A DNA stretch of 64,000 nt from an uncultured Acidobacteriia bacterium (GTDB taxonomy: Bacteria; Acidobacteriota; Terriglobia; Bryobacterales; Bryobacteraceae), in assembly GCA_903828455.1 (NCBI GenBank), contig CAIKMJ010000006.1, positions 45,049-109,048 on the forward strand, written 5' to 3'. This document shows, piece by piece, positions 53,177-62,003 of the stretch; positions within the stretch are counted from its first letter, which is position 1, and each line of letters begins with the position of its first letter. The notes under the pieces are model-generated. The model was not told where the DNA came from. It worked only from the letters and a program-made list of their open reading frames with translations, and did no database searches. The translations under genes and the position numbers were made by a program.

Positions 53177-54196
53177 ATGAAAAAATTCCTGCTCCTCTCT
53201 TTGACTGCCTGCGCCTGCATCGCGCTTGCTCAAACCGCCGCCCCCGGCTGGGCATACGGATATCTGGTGCCGTTCAGCCCCGCCGATATCGCGCCCAAAT
53301 GCGCCGACGAAAAGCCCATCAGCTGCGCCCGCCCCTCCGCCCCGGTCGCCGATGACGGCGTGCTCCTCTCTCAGCCCGGCAGCCCCAATCAATTCACCTT
53401 CGCTCAGATCGCCGCCGACTACGCCCCCGCCGACTGGTATCCCGGCGACCATCCGCCCATGCCCGACATCGTCGCCCACGGCCGCGAAAAAGACGGCGTC
53501 CGCGCCTGCGGCCTCTGCCACTACCCCAACGGCAAGGGAAAAATGGAAAACGGCGGCGTCGCCGGCCTCACCCCCGGCTATTTCCTCAAGCAGCTTGACG
53601 ACTTCCGCAACGGCCTCCGCAAAAGCGCCGATCCCCGCAAAGCCAACACCAACGAGATGGCCGCCATCGCCCGCGCACTCACCCCGGCCGAATCCAAAGC
53701 CGCCGCCGACTATTTCGCGTCGCTGAAATTTACCCACTGGGTCAAAGTGATTGAGAGCACCACCGCGCCAAAGGTCAAACCCGCCCTCAACGGCCTGTTC
53801 GTACCCATCGCCGGCGCCGGCACCGAACCGCTCGGCCAGCGCATCATGGAAGTCCCCGAAAATCCGGAAGCCACCGACAAGTTCCGCAATCCCCGCTCGC
53901 CTTTCCTTGCCTACGTCCCCGTCGGCAGTCTCAAAGCCGGCGAAGCGCTCGTCACCACCGGCGGCGGCGGCAAAACCGTGAAGTGCGGCGCCTGCCATGG
54001 AGCCGATCTGAAAGGCGTCGGCGACGTCCCGGGCATCGCCGGCCGCTCGCCGAGCTACACCATGCGTCAGTTGTGGGACATGCAGCAGGGCACGCGCAAC
54101 GGTCCCGGCGCCAAAATGATGAAGAGCGTCGTCGCCAAACTCAGCGTGGACGACATGATCGCCATCACCGCCTGGGTCTCTTCGCGCGAACCGTAA
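53177..54196 (+). CDS. Secreted dihaem c-type cytochrome
   Basis: The 339-residue protein has a signal peptide (to about IALAQ) and two class-I cytochrome domains with CGLCH at 111-115 and CGACH at 270-274. The GVAGLTPGYFLKQLDDFRNG segment resembles cytochrome c4/c5-type domains. It would carry electrons in the periplasm. It starts a five-gene plus-strand run (to 57679) with gaps of 25, 1, 1 and 6 bases, whose other members are a metallo-beta-lactamase-fold protein and three related secreted proteins. The electron donor is unknown. Confidence 0.88.
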   Translation: MKKFLLLSLTACACIALAQTAAPGWAYGYLVPFSPADIAPKCADEKPISCARPSAPVADDGVLLSQPGSPNQFTFAQIAADYAPADWYPGDHPPMPDIVAHGREKDGVRACGLCHYPNGKGKMENGGVAGLTPGYFLKQLDDFRNGLRKSADPRKANTNEMAAIARALTPAESKAAADYFASLKFTHWVKVIESTTAPKVKPALNGLFVPIAGAGTEPLGQRIMEVPENPEATDKFRNPRSPFLAYVPVGSLKAGEALVTTGGGGKTVKCGACHGADLKGVGDVPGIAGRSPSYTMRQLWDMQQGTRNGPGAKMMKSVVAKLSVDDMIAITAWVSSREP

Positions 54197-54221
54197 CCGC
54201 CGCGGCCCGGAACGACATCCC

Positions 54222-54893
54222 ATGAAGACATCGCGACTCTTCTTCGCCCTCGGTCTGATCGCAGCCGGTATCCTGCGGGCGCAATCGAAACCCGTCGCCG
54301 CGCCGGATATCACGGGCGTCTACCAGCTGCTCCCGGACAAGGCCACCACTCCCGACGGCCACAGGAACGAAGGCTCGCCGGACCAGCTCCCCCTGCTCCC
54401 CGCCGCGCTCGCGCAGAGCAAAACCGTCGACCTCAAACAGGATCCCGCCAAATGGTGCCAGCCCATCGGCCCCTTCCGCATGATGGCGCGGGAGAAGAAC
54501 AAAATCGAGATCATGCCCATCCCCGGCTCGATCACCATCCTGTTTGAAGACGTCTCCCGCGGCCTGCTCCGTACCATTCGTCTCGATCGCGATCACGTCA
54601 AACTCCCCGACGCCACCTGGCAGGGCGACTCCATCGGACACTGGGACAATGGCGTGCTCGTCATCGACACCAACGATTTCAACGACCGCACGTTCCTCAA
54701 CGACAAAGGCGCTCCGCACAGCGAACAGCTCCGGCTGATCGAACGCATCCGGCCCCTGCTGAACGGAAAATATCTGGAGTACAAAGCCACCGCCGAAGAC
54801 CCGAAAGTCCTCGCCAGGCCGTACACCTACACGCGCTACTACGAAAAGGTCGACAGCGAAATCGTTGAAGACTTCTGCGACAACGAGGAGTAA
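54222..54893 (+). CDS. Secreted protein of the uncharacterised W-x-G-D/G-x-S-E family (member 2)
   Basis: The 223-residue protein has a signal peptide (to about LRAQS) and an early ITGVYQLLPDK strand. I recognise no named domain. The later half has TWQGDSIGHWDNGVLVIDT, NDFNDRTFLNDKGAPHSEQLRLIERI and ends in VEDFCDNEE, which parallels the protein at 7080-7931 (GHWEGDTLVVET, HSEQLHVTERY, ESYCNENEKD). It lies between the cytochrome and metallo-beta-lactamase-fold genes in one operon. No catalytic residues can be assigned. Confidence 0.78.
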   Translation: MKTSRLFFALGLIAAGILRAQSKPVAAPDITGVYQLLPDKATTPDGHRNEGSPDQLPLLPAALAQSKTVDLKQDPAKWCQPIGPFRMMAREKNKIEIMPIPGSITILFEDVSRGLLRTIRLDRDHVKLPDATWQGDSIGHWDNGVLVIDTNDFNDRTFLNDKGAPHSEQLRLIERIRPLLNGKYLEYKATAEDPKVLARPYTYTRYYEKVDSEIVEDFCDNEE

Positions 54894-54894
54894 C

Positions 54895-55923
54895 TTGCGC
54901 CGCTCCCGCCTCATGCTCCTGCGAACCACTCTGGCCATCGCCGCTCTGTTCGGCCTCTGCGTGCCCTCCGCCCGCGCCCAGCAGAAAAGCGCCGCCGTCG
55001 AACTCCTGCACGTCCGCAAAAACTTTTACCTGATCGCCGGAGCCGGCGGCAACATCGGCGTCATGACCGGTCCCGACGGAATCGTTCTCGTCGATGCCGG
55101 CACTCTCGCCGCCGCCGATCAGTCGCTCGCCGCCCTCGCGAAGGCAAGCGATCAGCCCATCCGCTACATCATCAATACCGGCCCCGACGCCGATCACGTG
55201 GGCGGCAACGGCAAGCTCTCCAAAGCGGGCCGCAGCGTCTTCGCCATGGGCGTGGAACCGGTCGGCGGCGACATGGCAAAGTCCATGTCCGATGGTTTTG
55301 CCGCCTCCATTCTCGCCGCCGAAAACGTCCTGCGCCGCATCAGCGCTCCGGCCGGTAAGACACCGCCGCTGCCGGATGACACCTTCCCCTCGGAAGCCTT
55401 TTCCGAAAAGCGGCGCGCGCTCTTCTTCAACGGCGAAGGCATCGACATTCTGCGCCAGCCCGCGGCCCACACCGATGGCGACAGCATCGTCTTCTTCCGC
55501 GCCTCCGACATCATCGTCGCCGGCGACATCATCGATGCCACCCGCTTTCCCGTCATCGACGTCGACCGCGGCGGCAGCGTCCAGGGAGAAATCGACGCCC
55601 TCAACCGCATCCTCGAAATGGCCATCCGCCCCATGCCCTTGCCCTTCCAGGATGGCGGCACCTTCATCATCCCCGGCCACGGCCACATCTACACGCAGGA
55701 TGACGTCGTCGAATACCGCGACATGATCGTCACCGTCCGCGACGTCATCCAGGACATGATCCGCCGCGGCCTGACGCTCGAACAAATCGAGGCCGCGTCT
55801 CCGGCCAAAGGCTATGAACCGGTCTTCGGCGCCACGTCCGGCCCGTGGACCACGAAGATGTTCGTCGAAGCCATCTACCGCAGCCTGACGGCAAAGCAAC
55901 CCGCGAAGGGACAGGTGAAATAG
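54895..55923 (+). CDS. Secreted metallo-beta-lactamase-fold protein with altered metal site
   Basis: The 342-residue protein begins at TTG 54895, close behind GAGGAG and giving a proper signal peptide (MRRSRLMLLRTTLAIAAL...). ATG at 54913 is an alternative. The fold is recognisable from VDAGT, HVGGN, AAHTDGDSIVFF, VAGDIID and GHGHIY. The first metal motif reads NTGPDADH at 94-101: Asp100 and His101 are kept, but the two histidines of H-x-H are Gly96 and Asp98. Site 1 is therefore incomplete and the protein may use one metal or be non-catalytic. Related soluble members are often quinoprotein-associated or sulfur-metabolic. Confidence 0.85.
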   Translation: MRRSRLMLLRTTLAIAALFGLCVPSARAQQKSAAVELLHVRKNFYLIAGAGGNIGVMTGPDGIVLVDAGTLAAADQSLAALAKASDQPIRYIINTGPDADHVGGNGKLSKAGRSVFAMGVEPVGGDMAKSMSDGFAASILAAENVLRRISAPAGKTPPLPDDTFPSEAFSEKRRALFFNGEGIDILRQPAAHTDGDSIVFFRASDIIVAGDIIDATRFPVIDVDRGGSVQGEIDALNRILEMAIRPMPLPFQDGGTFIIPGHGHIYTQDDVVEYRDMIVTVRDVIQDMIRRGLTLEQIEAASPAKGYEPVFGATSGPWTTKMFVEAIYRSLTAKQPAKGQVK

Positions 55924-55924
55924 G

Positions 55925-56731
55925 ATGCACCACCTCTCATCTCGCCTCGCGTCTCGTCTCGTAACCGGCCTCTCGACCGGCCTCGCGCTCGCCGCCCTGC
56001 TGCTCCTGCCGTTCCGCGCCGAAGCGCAGCAGGGCCGCGGTGGCCGCGGACAGGCCGCCACGCCGCAAACAGGCAAAGCCGCCGCTCCCTTCGACCCCTC
56101 CGGCTACTGGGTCTCCATGATCACGCAGAACTGGCGTCTGCGCATGTTCACTCCCGCCAAAGGCGACTATCTCGGTCTGCCGCTCACCCCCGCGGCAAAG
56201 AAGATTGCCGACGACTGGGACCCTTCGAAAGACGAAGCCGCCGGCCTCCAGTGCCGCGCCTACGGGGCCGCCAACATCATGTACATGCCCGAACGCCTGC
56301 ACATCGCCTGGCAGGACGACAACACGCTGCGCATGGATATCGACGCCGGCACCCAGACCCGCCTCTTCCACTTCGGCAAACCGGCTCCATCCGATAAGCC
56401 TTCCTGGCAGGGCGATTCCGTCGCCGCCTGGGAAGCGCACCGCGGCGCGGAAATCGCTCCGAGCAACGCGCAGTCGAAGTACCTCAAGGTCACCACCACC
56501 CGCATGCTCTCCGGCTACGTCCGGAAGAACGGCGTTCCCTACAGCGAAAATGCCGTCCTCACCGAGTACTACGATTTCGCCCCCGAAGCCGGCGGCTCGC
56601 CCATGCTCTTCGTCACCACCATCGTGGAGGATCCCTTGTACCTCGACAATCCTCTGATCCTCACCGCCCAGTTCAAAAAGCAGACGGACGCCACCGGCTG
56701 GGACCCCACGCCGTGCTCCGCCCGCTGGTAA
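55925..56731 (+). CDS. Secreted protein of the uncharacterised W-x-G-D/G-x-S-E family (member 3)
   Basis: The 268-residue protein begins one base after the previous stop and has a long signal peptide (to about RAEAQQ) and a Gly/Arg-rich segment. It then shows DPSGYWVSMITQNW, CRAYGAANIMYMPERLHI, SWQGDSVAAWE, GYVRKNGVPYSENAVLTEYYDF and VEDPLYLDNPLIL. The W-x-G-D, G-x-P-x-S-E and DP elements have the same order and spacing as in the proteins at 7080 and 54222, so I place it in the same family. No function is known to me. Confidence 0.75.
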   Translation: MHHLSSRLASRLVTGLSTGLALAALLLLPFRAEAQQGRGGRGQAATPQTGKAAAPFDPSGYWVSMITQNWRLRMFTPAKGDYLGLPLTPAAKKIADDWDPSKDEAAGLQCRAYGAANIMYMPERLHIAWQDDNTLRMDIDAGTQTRLFHFGKPAPSDKPSWQGDSVAAWEAHRGAEIAPSNAQSKYLKVTTTRMLSGYVRKNGVPYSENAVLTEYYDFAPEAGGSPMLFVTTIVEDPLYLDNPLILTAQFKKQTDATGWDPTPCSARW

Positions 56732-56737
56732 ATCGCC

Positions 56738-57679
56738 ATGCATCCCACCAGGCCCTTCCCGAATCCCAACGCCGCCGTCGCGAAACTCATTCCGCTGCTG
56801 GCCCTGCTTGCCGTCAGCCTTCCCCTTCACGCGCAGGTCGATCTCGCCGGCATGTGGTCGGCCCGCAATTACATCGACGCCATCATGAACCGCCCCGGTC
56901 CCGGCCCCAGCCCCGTCGATTTCGGCGGCATCCCGATCAACGACTTCGCCCGCGAGCGCGCCCTGACCTTCTCCACTTCCCAGATGTCCATGCCCGACCG
57001 CATCTGCGCCTTCTACGCCCCCACCTACATCGCCATCTCGCCCTTCAGCCTCCGCATCTGGAACGAAACCGAACCCCGCAACGGCACCACCATCGCCTGG
57101 AAAATCGGCGCCTCCGAAGGCCGCGACACCATGACCATCTGGATGGACGGCCGCCCGCATCCCTCCGCCTTCGCGCCTCACGACAACTCCGGCTTCACCA
57201 CCGGCGTCTGGAAGAACGACGTCCTCACCACCTACACCACCCACATGAAGGCCGGCTTTCTCCGCCGCAACGGCGTGCCCACCAGCGATCAGGCCACCAT
57301 GACGATGCAGTTCTTCCGCCACTCCGAAGTACTCACCGTCGCCATCCGCATCGACGATCCCGCCTACCTCACCGAACCCTTCTACCTGACCCGCGTCTTC
57401 CTGCTCCGTCCCGTGCCCCCGCTCCGCTCCACCGGCCTGCCCTGCATCCAGGGCAATGAGGGCGTCGATGAGGGCGTCGTCCCGCACTTCCTGCCCGGCA
57501 AAAACCCTTTCGTCGATGAAATGACAAAGCTCTACAACATCCCGGTGAACGCCATTCTCGGCGGCCCCGAGACCATGTACCCGGGTATCAGGAAGAAGCT
57601 TAAAGATCAGTACGTGGTCCCGCAGAAATGCACCCGCTACTGCGGCGGACCCGGCCTGTTTCCGTTTCGTTCGGACTAA
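56738..57679 (+). CDS. Secreted protein of the uncharacterised W-x-G-D/G-x-S-E family (member 4, long)
   Basis: The 313-residue protein has a signal peptide (to about PLHAQ) and starts VDLAGMWSARNYID. The central region (GVWKNDVLTTYTTHMKAGFLRRNGVPTSDQATMTMQFFRH and RIDDPAYLTEPFYL) follows member 3 closely, although the W-x-G-D block is degenerate. A C-terminal extension holds CTRYCGGPG, with Cys residues that could pair outside the cell. It is the last gene of the cytochrome operon. Its stop codon overlaps the stop of the convergent histidine kinase gene by three bases. Confidence 0.72.
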   Translation: MHPTRPFPNPNAAVAKLIPLLALLAVSLPLHAQVDLAGMWSARNYIDAIMNRPGPGPSPVDFGGIPINDFARERALTFSTSQMSMPDRICAFYAPTYIAISPFSLRIWNETEPRNGTTIAWKIGASEGRDTMTIWMDGRPHPSAFAPHDNSGFTTGVWKNDVLTTYTTHMKAGFLRRNGVPTSDQATMTMQFFRHSEVLTVAIRIDDPAYLTEPFYLTRVFLLRPVPPLRSTGLPCIQGNEGVDEGVVPHFLPGKNPFVDEMTKLYNIPVNAILGGPETMYPGIRKKLKDQYVVPQKCTRYCGGPGLFPFRSD

Positions 57680-59130
57680 ACGGACTCTGCTTCGCGCAGG
57701 TGAATATCCACGCTCAGGCCGCGCGGCTGCCGGTTACTGCAGCTGACCTTCCCGCCGCAGACCTCGATGCACTTCCGCACAATCGCCAGTCCCAGCCCCG
57801 CGCCGCCCGTGCCCGGCGCCCGTGAGGCATCCGGACGGTAGAAAGGTGCAAAGACCGCTTCCAGTTCTTTCTCCGGCAGACCCGGCCCGCAATCTTCCAC
57901 CGTCAGCCGGATATGCGAAGTTGCATCCGACCCCGCATACCGCTCCGCCCCGATGTGAATCGGCCCCGCGTACCCCGCGTAACGGATTGCATTTCGCACC
58001 ACGTTGCCCACCGCCCGCTCCAGCGACTCGCGATCGGCCATCACCGCAATCGACTCATCCAGATCGGCCGTGAGATTCGCCTGCTGCGTGTTCTCCCGGT
58101 CCGCCACCGCCTTCACCAGCTCCGCCAGCGCCACCGGCTTCAGATCCGGCGTCCGCACCGCGCCCTTGGTGAAGGACAGCAGATCCGCCACCAGCGCCGA
58201 CATGTGCTCCACGTCCCGCTCCAGCCGTTGCACATGCTGCAAATCGGTCGCCGGGGCGCGCTGCTCCAGAATCCCGGCGCTCAGCTGAATCCGCAATATC
58301 GGCGCACAAAGCTCGTGTGCGATATCCGCCAGAAACCGCGTCTGCCCGTTCGCCAGTTGCGAAAGCTGCGTGGCCATGCGCGCAATCGAACCGCCCAGTT
58401 CGCTCAGCTCATCCCGCCCCTGCCCGGCCGGAACATCCACTTTGAATCGCCCTTCGGCGATGTGGCTCGCCGCCACCCGCATCGCGTCAATCGACCGCGT
58501 CACGCGCCGCACCAGCGGATACCAGCAGAGAATCGAAACCAGCAGCGCAATCGCGCTGCCGAATATCCACGGCGTCCAGTCGATGAACAGCGGACTCGAC
58601 AGCAGCGTCGGCGTCACCACCACCAGTGCATGACGCACCGGCGGCGCCCCCGTCGACCACGCAATCGGCGTGTTCACCCCGATCCAGTAGCGCGAAGGAT
58701 CGTCTTCCTTCACCAGGAACATCGCGCGCACGGCCGGCTTCGGCGGCGGAATAAATGTCGGCTCCTCCGGCGGCGCCGGCGCCGACCATCCCACCGGCGA
58801 ACGGCGGATCTCCTGCAGCACGCTCGTCGGCGGATGCAGATCCGGTCCTCCAATCAGGCGGCCGGTATCTTCGTACACCACCAGCGTCACGCGGTACCGC
58901 TTTTGCAGCGTCTCCAGTATCACCGACCGTTCCGCCGGCGTCTTGCCGGGGAACTGCGCCTCCACCAGGCTGCCCAGCGCGCGGATATTTTCCCGCGCCG
59001 GCGCGAACCACAGCGATTCAATGCCGCTCCGGTTCTGGTTGCTCAGAAATGCCGCCAGCAACAGCAGCAGCAGCGCCAGATTGATCCCCAGCGTGATGCC
59101 GATCTGGGCGCCGATGCGGAACCGGTTCAC
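57676..59130 (-). CDS. Sensor histidine kinase (CpxA-like)
   Basis: The 484-residue membrane protein has a first transmembrane helix (about 9-29), a periplasmic sensor region with a Pro-rich stretch, a second helix (about 188-208), a HAMP domain, the phospho-acceptor box FLADIAHELCAPILRIQ, and the ATPase motifs NAIRYAG (N-box), DCGPGLP (G1) and GGAGLGLAIVRK (G2). HELCAP in place of HELRTP is usual for CpxA-like kinases. It overlaps the response regulator gene by four bases, so the pair is translationally coupled. The signal is unknown; envelope stress is the typical input of this subgroup. Confidence 0.9.
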   Translation of the reverse strand: MNRFRIGAQIGITLGINLALLLLLLAAFLSNQNRSGIESLWFAPARENIRALGSLVEAQFPGKTPAERSVILETLQKRYRVTLVVYEDTGRLIGGPDLHPPTSVLQEIRRSPVGWSAPAPPEEPTFIPPPKPAVRAMFLVKEDDPSRYWIGVNTPIAWSTGAPPVRHALVVVTPTLLSSPLFIDWTPWIFGSAIALLVSILCWYPLVRRVTRSIDAMRVAASHIAEGRFKVDVPAGQGRDELSELGGSIARMATQLSQLANGQTRFLADIAHELCAPILRIQLSAGILEQRAPATDLQHVQRLERDVEHMSALVADLLSFTKGAVRTPDLKPVALAELVKAVADRENTQQANLTADLDESIAVMADRESLERAVGNVVRNAIRYAGYAGPIHIGAERYAGSDATSHIRLTVEDCGPGLPEKELEAVFAPFYRPDASRAPGTGGAGLGLAIVRKCIEVCGGKVSCSNRQPRGLSVDIHLREAESV

Positions 59131-59804
59131 TCCTGCTCCGCTACCCCGAACCTGTAACCCACGCTGCGCACCGTTTCGATCACGGCCGCATCCTCACCCA
59201 GCTTCCGGCGAAGCGAAGAGATGTGCACGTCCACCGCGCGGTCCGTGACATCCATGCTCCGTTCGCACGCCTGCAGAATGCGCTCCCGCGTCAGCACGCG
59301 CCCGTTGGCCTTCATCAGCGCGAACAGAATGTCGAATTCGGCCGGCGTCAGGTGCAACTGCACCGTGCCCCGCCTCGCCACGCGCTTGCCCGCATCCACG
59401 TGGATGCCGCCGCCCTCGGCAATCTCCGTGCTGTCCTTCGCCTTGGTCCGCCGCACCAGCGCATTCAGCCGCGCCAGCAGTTCACGGTGGGAAAACGTCT
59501 TGGAAAGATAATCGTCAGCGCCGGCATCGAGTCCCGCAATCCGCTCATGCTCCTGGGCACGCGCCGTCAGCATCATCACCGGCACAGCCGACCGGGCGCG
59601 AATCTTCCGGATCACCTCAAAGCCGCCAATCCCCGGCAGCATCACATCGAGAATAACCGCGTCGATTCCGGGCGACAAGGCTCGCGCAGCGCCCTCTTCG
59701 CCGGTATGCGAAGAGACGACCTCGAAACCATGCGGCGCAAGGTACTCGGTCAGCAGCTGACACATCATTCGGTCATCGTCGATGACCAGCACACGCAGTG
59801 TCAT
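59127..59804 (-). CDS. OmpR-family response regulator (CpxR-like)
   Basis: The 225-residue regulator has a receiver domain (acidic pair in VIDDDRMM, phospho-acceptor Asp in DAVILDVMLPG, Lys/Thr region MLTARA) and a C-terminal winged helix (about 125-222, with LTPAEFDILFALM and VDVHISSLRRKLG). It would bind promoters as a phosphorylated dimer and is partnered with the kinase whose start overlaps its stop. Likely targets are envelope genes, possibly including neighbours, but no binding-site repeat is evident. Confidence 0.92.
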   Translation of the reverse strand: MTLRVLVIDDDRMMCQLLTEYLAPHGFEVVSSHTGEEGAARALSPGIDAVILDVMLPGIGGFEVIRKIRARSAVPVMMLTARAQEHERIAGLDAGADDYLSKTFSHRELLARLNALVRRTKAKDSTEIAEGGGIHVDAGKRVARRGTVQLHLTPAEFDILFALMKANGRVLTRERILQACERSMDVTDRAVDVHISSLRRKLGEDAAVIETVRSVGYRFGVAEQE

Positions 59805-59872
59805 AGATCAACAATACAACAAGGAACTGAGGGCCGCCTCGTCCGGATTTTGCCGCTGAGTCAAAGGAAGTT

Positions 59873-59946
59873 TGGCTGGGACGCAGGGATTCGAACCCCG
59901 ATAGGCAGAGTCAGAGTCTGCAGTCCTACCGTTGGACGACGTCCCA
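59873..59946 (-). tRNA. tRNA-Gln (anticodon CTG)
   Basis: Read on the minus strand, the 74 bases fold into a complete cloverleaf: acceptor TGGGACG with CGTCCCA, a D-arm around GTCCAACGGTAGGAC, anticodon stem GCAGA/TCTGC with loop CTCTGAC (anticodon CTG), and the T-loop GGTTCGAATCC. The CCA end is encoded. It lies alone between the regulator gene and a methyltransferase gene. Confidence 0.95.
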
Positions 59947-60010
59947 GCACAGGGTTTCATCCGCCGCCAGTCCCGTGTTCCGGACCGGCGCGAATGCGTC
60001 TGAAACCATT

Positions 60011-61579
60011 CTACAACCTGCGACCCATTATTGCGTAGTCCAGGCCACCGAATAATCGATTCCGCAGATTTTCCGGCAGTTCCGCCAGCTCCGGGATCGT
60101 CTCCACCGCCGGCGAAAGCTTGTGGACTTCAATCGCGCCCAGCCCCGCTTCCTCCATGTAAAACGCCAGCAGCGGATGCGGCACCGGCCGCGTATGCGTC
60201 GGGTCCAGATAAAAATGCGTGGCGAAAATCGCCAGACACTCCGGGTTCGGCGTTTCAATCGCCAGCACCCCGCCGCGCCGCAACCGCGACGCGCACAGCC
60301 GGATCATCGCGCCCAGCCGCGCCGGATCGATATGCTCCACCACCTGCGAACTGAACATCCCGTCGAACTCACCCTCCGGCAGCCCGTCCAGATACGGGAA
60401 CAAATCGGCAACCTCCGCCGCGAGTCCCTTCTGCCGGCACAGCGCCACCGACTCTTCACCCAGATCGATCCCGCGCGCCGGCACGTTCATCCCGCGCATC
60501 ATCTCGAGAAACTCACCGCGCCCGCACCCGATATCCAGCACATTCTCACGCCCTTCGAAGAACGGGCGATAGAACGCGATATTCTTCCGCACGTACTCTT
60601 CGTCGCCGCGAAACCGCTCGGCAAAACGCGCGTAGTCGAAGTCGTTCGCCACCGGCGCCGCCGCCTGCACCGCGACCGTCGCTTCGGGCGCGGCACTCGC
60701 GGCCGCCGCCGCAACCGCCGCCGGAGCCCGCATGCGGATCAGCCGCAGTTCGCTGTGAATCATCCGGTCGTACTCGCCGCGAACCCGCTGAAAGTCCTCC
60801 CACAGCTTCTTCTGAATATCCAGCGTCGTGCGCTCCAGCGCGCCCAGATAATCGCTGTGCTGCGCCTTCACAATCTCGCGGAAGTTCCCTTCCACCTGCG
60901 TCACGCGATGCTGGAACGCCCCCTGCAGATCGGCCGCCGCCCGCAGGAACTGAACCTCGTTCAGCATCACCTTGCGCTCCCATTCGGCGCGCCATTCCGC
61001 CCAGTGCCTGCGAATGTCGCGAAGCTCCCGCGTCTCTTCCCGCAGCGGACCCAGCGCATCCAGAAACGGCTGGAAGTGCTGCGCCAGTTCAGCCGCCCGC
61101 ACGTCGATCTGCTGACTCAGCTCGCGCGTCCGCGCCTCGATCTCCCGGTTCTGCTGATGCAGACGCTCGCTGGTCTGCCCCGCCAGCGACGCCAGCGCCC
61201 GGTTCTGCTCGTTCAGCGCTTCAATCAGCGCCTCGACCGCCGCCACCGCTTCACGGTTGAAAATCACCTGATCGCGCACGAACCACTGCAGCGCCCGCGC
61301 AATATTGCGCTTCACGGCCTGAATCAGGTTGTTGACCGGCCCGCCCGCCCGCGGATTCACGCTCCCGATCGCCGCAATCTTCGCCTGCGCCGCATCCCGC
61401 GCATGCACCGCCGGCAGCAGATCCGCCAGCGCAACCTGAATCGGCGGCTGCTGCCCGCCCTCGCCGTTCGCCCCGTTCCCCGGCTCCGGATAGCGCGCGC
61501 GCACACGGTCCCGCACCGCGTGTATGATCGCGCTCAGCTCGGCGACTTTTTGCTCCGCCGCCCCGGAATTATCGGCCAC
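60011..61579 (-). CDS. Class I SAM-dependent methyltransferase with N-terminal coiled coil
   Basis: The 522-residue cytosolic protein has a long helical N-terminal part (about residues 90-300, rich in Glu, Arg, Leu and Gln, coiled-coil-like) and a C-terminal methyltransferase domain with VLDIGCGRGEFLEMM, then IDLGEESV and the FSSQVVEHIDP block. The combination is typical of methyltransferases in polysaccharide or glycan chain-length control and in envelope biosynthesis. Two GTG starts exist. The one at 61579 has GGAG at proper distance; that at 61591 lies inside the queF gene. It is downstream of queF on the same strand. Confidence 0.83.
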   Translation of the reverse strand: MADNSGAAEQKVAELSAIIHAVRDRVRARYPEPGNGANGEGGQQPPIQVALADLLPAVHARDAAQAKIAAIGSVNPRAGGPVNNLIQAVKRNIARALQWFVRDQVIFNREAVAAVEALIEALNEQNRALASLAGQTSERLHQQNREIEARTRELSQQIDVRAAELAQHFQPFLDALGPLREETRELRDIRRHWAEWRAEWERKVMLNEVQFLRAAADLQGAFQHRVTQVEGNFREIVKAQHSDYLGALERTTLDIQKKLWEDFQRVRGEYDRMIHSELRLIRMRAPAAVAAAAASAAPEATVAVQAAAPVANDFDYARFAERFRGDEEYVRKNIAFYRPFFEGRENVLDIGCGRGEFLEMMRGMNVPARGIDLGEESVALCRQKGLAAEVADLFPYLDGLPEGEFDGMFSSQVVEHIDPARLGAMIRLCASRLRRGGVLAIETPNPECLAIFATHFYLDPTHTRPVPHPLLAFYMEEAGLGAIEVHKLSPAVETIPELAELPENLRNRLFGGLDYAIMGRRL

Positions 61580-61994
61580 TGCGTTTCGCACTCCGTGCGC
61601 TCTTCGCCCCCGCCTTGCTCCAGCTCGCCGTCATCCGGGAACTGATGCCGCCGCGCGAAGTGAAATCGCCCGTCACGGTAATCTGCACCGGCCTGCATGC
61701 CTTCACAATGTCGCGCAGAAAACAGTTCACCACGTTTTCCTGAAAAATGCCCAGCTCGCGAAACGCCAGCGTGTACATCTTGAACGATTTCAGCTCCAGA
61801 CACAGCTTGTCCGGCACGTAGCGGATCGTGATCGTGCCGAAATCCGGCAGCCCCGTCTTCGGGCACACGCTCGTAAATTCCGGCACCGAAAATTCCACTT
61901 CGTAATTGCGGAACTGATTCGGCCAGGTTTCAATCTCCGGCAGCGCCGCGTCCACCCCCGCTGCCGCATGTTCGTCTGTGTAGGCTTTGCTCAT
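61569..61994 (-). CDS. queF: NADPH-dependent 7-cyano-7-deazaguanine reductase (QueF), unimodular
   Basis: The 141-residue enzyme is of the short QueF type. The catalytic Cys44 in FTSVCPKTG and Asp51 in LPDFG are in place, as are LELKSFKMY and TSRGGISS. It reduces preQ0 to preQ1 in queuosine synthesis using NADPH. Compared with Bacillus subtilis QueF, His96 corresponds to Gln85 (GIFQEN) while the neighbouring Glu is kept. No other queuosine genes lie nearby. Its end overlaps the following methyltransferase start region by about 11-23 bases. Confidence 0.9.
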   Translation of the reverse strand: MSKAYTDEHAAAGVDAALPEIETWPNQFRNYEVEFSVPEFTSVCPKTGLPDFGTITIRYVPDKLCLELKSFKMYTLAFRELGIFQENVVNCFLRDIVKACRPVQITVTGDFTSRGGISSRMTASWSKAGAKSARSAKRSGR

Positions 61995-62003
61995 GGCTGT
62001 CTT

